Shown: positions 9,741 to 17,386 of the stretch, piece by piece
How positions within the stretch are numbered: position 1 is the first letter of the stretch
How the letters are laid out: each line of letters starts with the position of its first letter
From: Larix sibirica
Taxonomy: Eukaryota > Streptophyta > Pinopsida > Pinales > Pinaceae
Assembly: GCA_004151065.3 (NCBI GenBank)
Contig: NWUY0304665858.1
Coordinates: forward strand, 1-25,357
Direction: 5' to 3'
DNA length: 25,357 nucleotides
Translations under genes and position numbers: made by a program
Notes under the pieces: generated by a model
The model's input: the letters and a program-made list of their open reading frames with translations, nothing else
The model's database searches: none
Told to the model about the DNA's origin: nothing

Positions 9741-10000
9741 ATCGGGTTATGGAGGCACTACTTAACGTATCTCCTTGGCTTGGCCCTGGGCTAGTGACTT
9801 AAATTAGATACTTAATGAACGTAATATAAAAACACTTATAGCCAATTTCTCTATGTTCGCCCAAGTTAGCGCGCTGGGGAAAATTGTTTTATCAGGTAGC
9901 CAAATAAATAAGTCGAATGAATGATTCATGCCCACATTCAATTATATATGTCATAACCCCGCTTCCCTAAATAATAATATATAAATATATACCCCCAGAT
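9741..10000. other. Unassigned intergenic DNA
   Basis: No gene is visible. An AT-rich stretch near 9972-9992 (ATAATAATATATAAATATAT) precedes the purine-rich tract. Confidence 0.4.
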
Positions 10001-10096
10001 AGTGGAAGAATAAAAAGAAAGGAGTAGAGAGAAGGACTTCAGACAAGGCAGAGGAGGAATAGAAAGGAAAGGACAGAAACAGAACAGAAGGAATAT
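10001..10096 (+). other. Purine-rich tract I
   Basis: Almost 100 bases of the plus strand are dominated by A and G (AGTGGAAGAATAAAAAGAAA and onward), with only scattered pyrimidines. Such tracts can form unusual structures or arise by slippage. There is no coding or RNA signature. A second tract lies about 600 bases downstream. Confidence 0.7.
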
Positions 10097-10274
10097 ACGG
10101 TAGGGAAACTAATATGGGTCCCTCCACCCGATAAAGAAATTAGGAAGGCTTAAGTTCGTGCTTGTATGTATCTGCCCAGTCCCTCTGACTTGCCAATCTC
10201 TCTTGCTCGACCAAGTCGAAAGGTTCGATAGGTCTTGCCCTTCCTTTATAGAGCAAGGACAGTGAGCGTAGGAG

Positions 10275-10378
10275 AACTCGATAGGCCACCTTTCATTAGG
10301 TAATTTACCATATCGATGGACCACATGAGCATTATCTATCATTTGGATACGCCACCTTTCCACTAGCAAATTTCCTAC
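10275..10378 (+). repeat. Two copies of a degenerate unit of about 67 bp
   Basis: GCCACCTTTCATTAGGTAATTTACC near 10284 and GCCACCTTTCCACTAGCAAATTTCC near 10351 are about 67 bases apart, each followed by a short A/T and CC-containing segment. GTCGAAAGGTTCGATAGG upstream (about 10216) may be a third, weaker relative. The 86-codon minus-strand frame at 10109-10369 spans both copies and shows no recognised motif. Confidence 0.5.
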
Positions 10379-10486
10379 CTCTTGCCACCTCTACTTTTAT
10401 GCTTCTTTGCTCAACCTTCGCTTTAGTTCCTTGGAGAGTCAGTTCTATTTATTTCTATGGCTTCGAAAAGCTGGGTCATCGGGTCA

Positions 10487-10546
10487 GGCAGGCTCAGGTA
10501 AGGTCAATTCAGGTGAGGCAGGCTTAGGTGAGGTTGGTTCAGGTGG
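10487..10546 (+). repeat. 30-bp tandem repeat, two copies
   Basis: The unit begins GGCAGGCTCAGGTAAGGTCA at 10487 and GGCAGGCTTAGGTGAGGTTG at 10517, an exact 30-base period with a few substitutions. Internally each copy contains two TCAGGT/TTAGGTGAGG words, so the 30-mer itself seems built from an older unit of about 15 bases. Confidence 0.8.
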
Positions 10547-10589
10547 AGACAGAAATAACATATTTTTTATAACTTAACTTGAAAAGCCG

Positions 10590-10660
10590 AAGCGTGAGTC
10601 ACAGAGCGTATGAGAGCATATAAGAGCGTATGATGGATGAATGAGTCACAGGGAGATATA
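10590..10660 (+). repeat. Short GAGCGTATGA direct repeats
   Basis: GAGCGTATGA occurs near 10605 and 10625, with GAGCATATAA between them. GAGTCACAG flanks the cluster near 10596 and 10643. It is a small compound direct repeat. Confidence 0.6.
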
Positions 10661-10685
10661 TTGAGAAGGAAGGGGACTCAAGTGC

Positions 10686-10788
10686 CGGGATAAAAAGGAA
10701 CAGGGACGCTGTCGCTGGAGCAAAGAAGGAGAAAAAGCCAAGGCAGAGAGCGAAGGAGAGAAGGAAGGTGAGGCAGAGCAGTTAGAGG
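10686..10788 (+). other. Purine-rich tract II
   Basis: About 100 bases of mainly A and G on the plus strand, with GAAGGAG, GGCAGAG and AAGGAAGG words, resemble tract I in composition. AAGGCAGAGAG and GAGGCAGAGCAG recur inside it, and GGCAGAGGAGG occurs in tract I, so the two tracts may share ancestry. Confidence 0.65.
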
Positions 10789-10821
10789 CCTAGGCGGGTT
10801 AAGAAGAAATCCATTCTATTT

Positions 10822-11275
10822 GTGCTTTATTTAGTGTTTCACGCAGCGGAAAGAATAGATGTAGTCCTCCACCAGCCTTTTTATGATCAGCAGTCAGCCC
10901 ACCCAGCTAGGCCATCTTATTCCACATGTTCCCAGCCAGCAATTGCAGCAAGACTAGCGAGTCATCCCCCTATCAGTGTGAAACGTCTTAAAATGGATGC
11001 GAAGCACATTCCTCCCTTTGGTCGGGGGCATTCTTCCAAAATAAAAAATGACTTTATCAGATAAGTTGGGTGCTGTTATCCATATTTGCTGGACGTCGTA
11101 TTGGCTGGGCGAATTTGGTGGGCGTATTTATCCTTATCCCGTATGTATCCACCGGCTTTATATGTCTTTCCAAAAGTATCTCTCTTCCACCCATTATTAC
11201 TATACTTATAGGGAAGGAGACAAATACTTACTTATAGGGAAGGAGACAGATACTGGCCACGGTATCACGGTCTAA
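10822..11275 (+). other. Two overlapping weak open frames
   Basis: Frames of 80 codons (10822-11064) and 75 codons (11048-11275) overlap by 17 bases in different reading frames. The first gives a His/Pro/Ser-rich product and the second an aromatic-rich product with EFGGRIYPYP and HYYYTYREGDKY. The C-terminal part of the second is created by the 26-base tandem duplication. I recognise no family in either. The GGR..P...YYY spacing vaguely recalls the motif A region of plasmid-type DNA polymerase B, but key residues are missing. Confidence 0.2.
11203..11254 (+). repeat. 26-bp tandem duplication
   Basis: TACTTATAGGGAAGGAGACA starts at 11203 and again at 11229, so two 26-base units stand head to tail, differing at one base near the end (AAATACT versus GATACT). 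The near identity suggests a recent event. Confidence 0.9.
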
Positions 11276-12300
11276 ACCTTTCATTATCGGGTGGGGGGTG
11301 TCCTGATAACCCCAACGAAAGGCTGTTCATGAGGCGTTTCAACCCGGCATTAAGGCATTTCAATTTGAGCTTTTCCGGCACCCACCATCTTGACTGGTCA
11401 TAAGGAAGGCAACAGATATGATATCCATTCTGTCTCTAATGAGGCATTCTGTCTCTCCTTCTAACATGCATCTGAGCAAGAGTTGCAATTATGCTCCAAC
11501 AGCATAATATCTGCCAGCCTTTAGCTTAGTCTCGATGCGATATCGTATATTATTGATGTTCTGACAATGTGACACTTGCAATGAGACTGGCTATTGGCTG
11601 ACCACCGCTAGCAAAGACCCTCTAAATGGGACCAGCTGCCCCTTACTCCCGGCCGGGGTGCAATAATTGAACTCCACTACTCTTTAATTGACAATTTCCT
11701 TTCTGGTATAAATAATAGGGGACTTACTTCCCCTTCTTCTTCTCGGTCATTGTTAATGTGGGCCCTCCTCACCCTCTCGATGGTCGGGTGAGCCATCCCT
11801 CCTCACTCGGTTCTTTCTGTTGAACGGGAAGAATCCAACTCTATTCTTGCCTGCTCCGAAGAACCAACCAAGTAGTCCATGTCTCTAAGTATCCATTTGT
11901 TGGGAACCTGGGGTGGGATTTTCTACCTCTTGATTGACTAGCTCTGGGAAATCCTTTTCTTAAGCTGTGTAATGGGGTGAATAAACACCTAGTAATCAGA
12001 GGGACACTTCATAAAAGGGCATGGTTTATTAAATAGAAAATCCAGTTTATTGCCCCGATGATAAAGAATATATATGAACTGGAGGACTGTAAGGTCTCTC
12101 TAAAGGTGGTGGGTGGTAACACGCTTAGAATAACCACCTGCTTCCTGGGCTAATTGAAAAAGCACGTAGAACAATTCCTATCCGGTTCCCGTACTGCAAC
12201 TGGTCGTGCACGAACACAACCATCCTATCCTGTGAATGGGTCCCCCTGTTGCAACCTCTCCCTCCTGGTCTGGAACCCTCCTTAAGGCAAACTTAGAGAT
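11276..12300. other. Unassigned intergenic DNA
   Basis: No gene, tRNA, rRNA or intron core recognised in 1 kb. Small internal echoes exist: GAGGCGTTTCAAC and AAGGCATTTCAAT near 11331-11365, and CTGTCTCTAATGAGG then ATTCTGTCTCTCC near 11429-11460. They are too short to define a unit. Confidence 0.4.
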
Positions 12301-12303
12301 GCG

Positions 12304-12627
12304 ATGATCCCGTTTATTATCAAAATTATTATCAAAACTTTGAGATTCTTGCAAGAAGTAAGTGGAGAAGTCAAGTTTTTTCTATTCTTTTTCAAATCAG
12401 TAGTTATTACACTACAGCAGCTAAGGAACGGGTGGTCGCTGGCTCGTCAATCCACCTTGAATTGCGGGCTTTCTGGTGCACTTACTTATGCCGGGAGGGG
12501 GGGCTACTTAATTCCCGTGACGAGAACGCCGATCACTGGCATTTGGCGGGCAAGGAGTGACGACTATTACTATATTTATTCCCTTCTTCCGTTGGCGTAT
12601 AAAGACCCTAAATTCATATCTTCCTGA
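12304..12627 (+). CDS. Hypothetical open frame, 107 codons, possible polymerase relic
   Basis: The frame runs from ATG to TGA. The N-terminal third is hydrophobic and basic (MIPFIIKIIIKTLRFLQEV, then KFFLFFFKSVVITL), partly from duplicated ATTATCAAAA words. The C-terminal third reads GRGGYLIPVTR...SDDYYYIYSLLPLAYKDPKF. Type B DNA polymerases of plant mitochondrial linear plasmids carry a motif of the form YYYDxNSLYP, preceded by a GGR element. The resemblance is real but weak: the catalytic Asp and the conserved Asn are absent, and no exonuclease, motif B or YGDTDS block is visible nearby. It is either a chance resemblance or a badly decayed remnant. Confidence 0.2.
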   Translation: MIPFIIKIIIKTLRFLQEVSGEVKFFLFFFKSVVITLQQLRNGWSLARQSTLNCGLSGALTYAGRGGYLIPVTRTPITGIWRARSDDYYYIYSLLPLAYKDPKFISS

Positions 12628-13160
12628 CGGCTGTGGTAAATTGTAGAGTGAAAAGGTGGCCTGACTTTCCTTGTTCGGGATTGGCTGGCCTGCCTTATCT
12701 TATCGGGAATCGGGCTGACTCTTTAGTCCTATCTTCTCTTATTTGTCGTGGCTGGCCGAACCCCTGTTATTTTGCTAGAGCCATCAGTTTCTTCTTTGTC
12801 ACTGCCGCCGTTGCCGTTGTTTGTACCCCCTGCTGATGTGGAGCCCCCTTCCTGGCTGGGTAGCCTCTGTCGGTTGGGCCCCTATCTAGACGTATTACCT
12901 GCTGAGCCTTCTCTGCTTTGGGACTTACCGGGGTATATTTGCCTTGTATGAGTGGGGAAAGGGAACCGGAACAAGGGAGATAAAGCTCGCTGTCTAAGAG
13001 AGTAATAGGGAGAAGAAAGGAAAGGAGAGGATAACCCTGTACTTGTTCGCTTTATGCTTTCTATTCTAAATCCTTTGTAGGGTTGGAATCCGCTTCAAAC
13101 TTACCACGAAGGCGAGTATCGTCCTATGGGACACGTCGCTAGCTTTGAGTCAGTTTGACC
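12628..13160. other. Unassigned, with open but featureless frames
   Basis: Two overlapping 67-codon frames (12633-12836 and 12748-12951) are open over leucine- and proline-rich sequence, but neither contains a motif I can assign. A purine-rich stretch near 12953-13033 (GTGGGGAAAGGGAACCGGAA and onward) resembles the 10 kb tracts in composition. Confidence 0.35.
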
Positions 13161-13168
13161 CAATTTTG

Positions 13169-13590
13169 CTAGTTTCGTGGTGACCATGGACTCTCCAGAT
13201 AGACTTTCTTGGTCCAGCTACTTTGGAGTATTTCTATTTTCTCGGACATGCATGCCTTTTTCCAATCTTCTATTGTATCGGGTACGTTTCGCTCCGCACC
13301 TACTCCTTTCGTTCTGGTCACTTCGTGTAGAAGCTCTCCCACGGCCACTAACTGCGCCTGGTAGTGTTTTATGTCAATTAGCTTGCGTATACACATTTGC
13401 CCAGAATCTGGCCTCGGCCGCATGGGCTATAAATATTCTATTCTGTGATCTCGATAGCTCACTCACACGCACACCCCATATTCACGCGATTGAGCCCACA
13501 GCTATTCCCGCACATTCACTCAATACATCCTTGCATCGATTCAAGAATGCCATAATGCTCATTGGTTTTCAAATATCCTCATGCTCCTAG
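13169..13590. other. Overlapping sense and antisense frames, unassigned
   Basis: A 137-codon plus-strand frame (13177-13590) is the longest in the window, and an 84-codon minus-strand frame (13169-13423) lies within it. The minus-strand product (LIDIKHYQAQLVAVGELLHE, then DTIEDWKKACMSEKIEIL) has a plausible soluble helical composition and is the more protein-like of the two. The plus-strand product is rich in Leu, Ser, His and Ala. Neither matches a family I know. At most one can be real, and both may be chance. Confidence 0.25.
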
Positions 13591-14395
13591 AAGTCCACCT
13601 AATATAGATCCACCTTCCCTCCTGCCAAGCATGCCAAATAACATAGCATCGACAAGAAGGTATGGGTAACTTAAAGCCGATAAGAAGGAGTCGAAGACCA
13701 AGGGAATGAGTATCCAATTTCTTTTATGAGATAAGTCTACAAAACACAAAAAACATCAAAAGAGAAATACCCTCCTATGAACTTTATATACTAAATGGAA
13801 AACTATTCTTATAATAGAATGCCTTTCAGTTTTATTAAAGTAAAGGCTCAAGAAGCAAGGGGTCAAAAGGTAACCCACAACTTGTGAAAATAGTCATTCG
13901 ATGCTTTCATTCTGTGTTTTCTTGCTGCTTGAGTGATCGTGGTTTTAAGGGGGGGTGTTAGTTAATAGTCTCCAATCGAAGCAATCTTTGGGCGTTCTTA
14001 TCTTACTCAAGGTACGGGTGTGAAGGCGGTGAAACTTAAACAGGGTAAACCGCCCCTGCTTGCCATACTTCGCTCAGAAAGAAAAAAAAAAGACCCAAAG
14101 CGACGGATCTGTAGCGAGAGCCTAAGGTAGACGAAGGACTTTGAAAAATGGAAAAACAAGGGTGAGGTACCGAACTCTCGACCAAGGGGAGAGGAAGAAA
14201 CCGCTTGCTATTTTTTCCCCTCAAAGCCTCTTAAGTGTCCGCTTTCCGTTGATAGTTCGAGTTGATTCCGGGCTGAGGAACGTCATCACACAGATGGAGG
14301 CAATTGAAGAGAATGTGACCGGAGGTAAGCACCTAACCATGTGTTTTTGGCTACTTTTGGACAATTGGTCAAAGAAGGAATGTATAGATAGAGAA
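13591..14395. other. Unassigned intergenic DNA
   Basis: No gene recognised. An A/T-rich part lies at 13735-13850. A 101-codon plus-strand frame (14141-14446) overlaps the start of the protease-like fragment in another frame. Its product has no motif I know, though its position upstream means part of it could belong to the same decayed retroelement. Confidence 0.35.
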
Positions 14396-14399
14396 TTCT

Positions 14400-14735
14400 G
14401 TATGTCCTTCCTACCTTGGAATAGTTGTGGGTCGAGTTGCTTATGACTTGCTCCTATATCTATATGTTGAGGTCATTTATATAATTCTGTTGGGTCATAG
14501 TTTGATGTATGCCATGAAGGCGGTATGCTCTTCATTGTTTTGTACGATGAGCTTCCCCCACAATGGTAAGGTTGTCACCAGGGACCAGCTGACTTACCAT
14601 GATACTAAGTCTTAACTGAATCCTGATAGTGTTTTCCATATCTAGGTGGTAGTCAGACCATTATCTCTTTTTCTAACTTCATCCCTGGAGTCTCTAAAGA
14701 CTATGCATTGCTTGGAGCATATTATGGCTTGTAAA
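14400..14735 (+). pseudogene. Ty3/gypsy polyprotein fragment, protease to RT linker (decayed)
   Basis: A plus-strand frame reads VEVIYIILLGHSLMYAMKAV, then SFPHNGKVVTRDQLTYHD, ending at TAA at 14615. Plant Ty3/gypsy polyproteins commonly have, C-terminal to the protease active site, a block of the form Y.xLLGRPWIHxMKAVxSSLHQ.xxFPHNG.xVT.DQ. The agreement in order and spacing (LLG, MKAV, SSL, FPHNG, DQLT) is good. After one stop and a frame change, QTIISFSNFIPGVSKDYALL continues to about 14735. The catalytic D(S/T)G part would lie upstream and is not visible. It is a truncated, frame-shifted, non-functional nuclear-type insert. Family identity is from memory of the pattern, not a search. Confidence 0.45.
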
Positions 14736-14764
14736 GAAATCCTTCCCTGCACTTAAAAGTTAGT

Positions 14765-14776
14765 GCTCTAATACCA
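14765..14776 (-). other. Retrotransposon primer binding site (initiator-Met tRNA type)
   Basis: On the minus strand this reads TGGTATTAGAGC, one base from the plant Ty1/copia primer binding site TGGTATCAGAGC, which is complementary to the 3' part of initiator methionine tRNA. It sits directly after ...AACA on that strand, as expected at an LTR 3' end. The C-to-T difference could be decay or natural variation. Confidence 0.75.
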
Positions 14777-15310
14777 TGTTTATTTTCACTAACAGATCTG
14801 ATTTATGTCTCTATTAAATTAATGCCCACAATGTTCTTACTGTTTAAATATTAATTGCAGATCTGAACTTTTAATAACAGAAATACACTGAAAGAAACTC
14901 TAACTAGCAGCGGAAAACACACAGAAAAACAAGCACAGTACACAGGGAATTTTTACCCTTGAAACCCAACTTGGGAAAACCAGCATTCAGTGTTTTCTTA
15001 TTTATTTAGTTCACAGAGAAACTCACAAAATTAATGACAGCAGAGAGAAAAACAGCTCACATTCAAATCTGGAAATCGTTCTGACAGACTTTGACCTCAC
15101 TCTCTCAGTTGTGTGAGCTGTACGGCCTTGCCAACTTCTGCTGCTACAGTATACAACCTATATGGCCCTGCAACCACCTGCAACCAGCGTACGACCTGTC
15201 TTGGGCTGCGTGCACCCTCTACAGCTGAGTACAGCCTCACACGTACAACCTTCCTTGGGCTGCGTGCAAACTCTTCCCTTCGATTTCCTTCCTGCAATTT
15301 ATGACAGCAG
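14777..15310 (-). mobile_element. Ty1/copia-type LTR, right boundary uncertain
   Basis: On the minus strand the LTR ends ...GTTAGTGAAAATAAACA immediately before the primer binding site. Upstream on that strand is the typical layout of a plant copia LTR: a T-rich U5 with CTGTGTGTTTTCCGCTGC, a GGTTTTCCCAAGTTGGGTTT hairpin-like block, and a U3 with tandem duplication and TATA-like words (GGCCATATAGG near 15155). No recognisable gag coding follows on the minus strand below 14765, so this is probably a solo or truncated LTR. The 5' boundary (plus-strand right end) is unclear; sequence to about 15430 could belong to it. The neighbouring gypsy fragment is in the opposite orientation. Confidence 0.6.
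15188..15268 (-). repeat. 54-bp direct duplication inside the LTR U3
   Basis: CGTACGACCTGTCTTGGGCT followed by GCGTGCA at 15188-15214 recurs as CGTACAACCTTCCTTGGGCT followed by GCGTGCA at 15242-15268, a 54-base period with three mismatches over 27 bases. Duplicated blocks in U3 are common in LTR retrotransposons, where they can act as enhancer elements. That role is only inference here. The sense and antisense 63- and 72-codon frames over it are by-products. Confidence 0.8.
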
Positions 15311-15489
15311 TACATAGCAGCCCTGAAAATCCATCTTCTCCTAGCTTACCCTATCTCGGTTTGGTCCAAGTTTTACCTAGTTTGACCCCAAACTGTCTCC
15401 TTGTGCCAAAGTGGTTCCAATCATAAATCTTCACTGTTTATTTAATAATTTCATTGGGAAGCTTCAATCCTAAGATTCTATCCTAAGCC

Positions 15490-15760
15490 TTAGTTGCCGA
15501 GAGCTAAAAAGCCCAATTTACGAAGGGAACGAAGGGTAGGTTGCCGAGAGAGAAATGCTATATCTTTTCTTATTTTAGGATGCCTCAAAACATTCTAGTT
15601 GCCGAGAGCTAAAAATAGAAATTTACGAAGGGAATGAAGGAGAGGTTGCCGAGAGAGGTTGCCGAGAGATATTAATGTCAATTTACGAAGGGAACAAAGG
15701 GTAGGTTGCCGAGAAGTGAAAAGCAAATACTAAAGCTAGTTGCCGAGGAGTGAAAAGGCT
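15490..15760 (+). repeat. GTTGCCGAGAG interspersed array, seven copies
   Basis: GTTGCCGAG followed by AG or GAG starts near 15493, 15540, 15598, 15645, 15658, 15704 and 15739. Three copies (15493, 15598, 15658) are followed after 10-15 variable bases by a second conserved block, AATTTACGAAGGGAA(C/T)(A/G)AAGG. The composite unit is therefore about 47 bases, with some units lacking the second half. Between copies the sequence varies. It ends where the next array of different units begins. Confidence 0.85.
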
Positions 15761-15774
15761 AATATATATCTATA

Positions 15775-15920
15775 AATTGGCACTTTATTAGTTAAAAGGC
15801 TAAATTGGACGTTTATTAGTCAAATGGATAATGTTCTGTAGTTATATTAGACGTTTAAAGAGTAAAAGGCTAATTATATCTCTCTCAATTGGACTATTAT
15901 TTACTAAATGGCTAATCTCT
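15775..15920 (+). repeat. Degenerate ATTGGACGTTTATTAG array
   Basis: At least four diverged units resembling AATTGGACGTTTATTAGTCA followed by AATGGCTAAT begin near 15775, 15813, 15845 and 15886, with a detached copy near 16043 (AATTGGACGTTTATACATAA). Spacing runs 32-41 bases. The second half (AAAAGGCTAA / AAATGGCTAAT) is the better conserved part. It directly abuts the preceding array, whose last copies already carry AAAAGGCTAAT, so the two may share a boundary module. Confidence 0.7.
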
Positions 15921-15968
15921 CTGTCTTATCCTTTTTGTACAGAGGATTTAGCATTTCTGACCAAACTA

Positions 15969-16003
15969 TGTTGATTCTCCGTCTCATCTTGTTGATTCTC
16001 CGT
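15969..16003 (+). repeat. 21-bp direct repeat TGTTGATTCTCCGT
   Basis: TGTTGATTCTCCGT occurs exactly at 15969-15982 and 15990-16003, a 21-base period. It is a simple local duplication between the last units of the neighbouring array. Confidence 0.85.
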
Positions 16004-16060
16004 TATCAAGTGTATACCAAAACAGGAGATATGTAATAACAACTTAATTGGACGTTTATA

Positions 16061-17380
16061 CATAAAATGGGTATCTTGGTAGGGTATGCTTCTAGCCCTT
16101 ATAAATTAATAACCAGTAGTAGCCAGCTATTTATTTACCTTCTCACCTTGGGGGCTTATAATAATGGAAAGGGGGGTATAACCATAGAATAAGGGGCGAG
16201 AGTTATTATATAGTATTAAAAGCTTATATAGTCTTAAAAGGTGTTCTCTACTAATAACACCATCCATTGAAGATCGGATACAGAGTCCCTATATCCTTGT
16301 GGTTGGTGGGGAATAGCCATTTCGACTAGTTCTTCCCCCAGGGTGGGTAGGGTAATAACGAACTGAGGCTTCCTTTCTCTGTTGGGGAAAACTGCAAGTA
16401 GTAATAGTAGGGGCCTTATCGCCCGCCTTCGTGTTTATTTTACTAATCCCTTATAAATTGATAAATTCGGTCTTAATCAATCAATCAGTTAAACCCCCAC
16501 GGTTACATACAAATTAATACTCCTCGGCCGGGGTAATGTTGATGACACTTAGATGCGATGCGCTCTATTCTGTTTGTATTTATTACCATATCTGATGAAT
16601 TAATATATAGATAGGCTCAGAATCTTTTGATTAAACTTCAGGTTCTTATAGGGATTCACTGGATACAAGTGCACCTGATTCAATCTCATTGTTATCGCCC
16701 ATTAATTATGCATTAACAATTGTTGCCTGGTTCAACTCCTTAAATAATAATAGGGCGAAAAAATGCCAGATTCCATCGGCTTTACTTCTTTATACAACCC
16801 CTTATTTTAATATACAGGTTCAGAAGCCGTTCAAGATGACCCCACACCAGCATTAATAGGTAGTCTCCCATTATTTTCAAAAGAGAAAGAGAGAAGATTG
16901 ACAGCTATTGTGTATTAAGCTGTAGTGTCATAACTAGTAGTTTCCGTAAGCTCTACCAGTAAAAGATATACACATCTCAATACTACTATAGAGAAATCCA
17001 GAGGGAGCGGAGTAGTCCCCCCAGTGTTAGGTTGTAAGTAGCACGCATAAATCATCATTCCCCTAACTCCTCCTTTGTTTGCTATTTTTCTTTAAACTCG
17101 CATATCTTATGTTTGACTTGTACATAATAAATTCAAAATGTATGTCTCCTTGCCCTCAGAAGCGCAAGACCTCCGGACCAAAAGAAGAAAAAAGAAATAA
17201 TAACTACTTCTAATAGCTCCAGTGAAGAAGCTGCTATAGGTTGTGGCTATCCATCCATGTCCAGCGGAACAGGTTTCTATGTCAATTTCACATCCTACAA
17301 ACAAAAGAAGAACTCTAAGTCTCCTCTCCTCCTCTCTCCAAAAGAAATACAAAATAATAATAAATCTAGTCTCCATTAAC
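16061..17380. other. Unassigned DNA with one short coding-like piece
   Basis: No gene recognised over 1.3 kb. A stop-free plus-strand run near 16815-16920 translates to TGSEAVQDDPTPALIGSLPL, then FSKEKERRLTAIVY and a stop. It has a natural protein-like composition but no start codon and no family I can name. Another run near 16655-16745 gives DTSAPDSISLLSPINYALTI. These may be scraps of a foreign coding sequence. A 111-codon minus-strand frame at 17107-17442 is rich in Phe, Tyr and Arg and is not convincing. Confidence 0.35.
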
Positions 17381-17386
17381 TTCTGC

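Noticed and set aside
15490-15760. CRISPR-like layout of conserved word plus variable spacers
   Set aside because: Spacing is irregular (about 13 to 58 bases), repeats are only 11 bases and degenerate, some spacers share a second conserved block, and no cas genes exist. It is a decayed minisatellite.
16725-16760. GGTTCAACTCC resembling a tRNA T-loop
   Set aside because: No cloverleaf partners upstream. It is an isolated word in AT-rich DNA.
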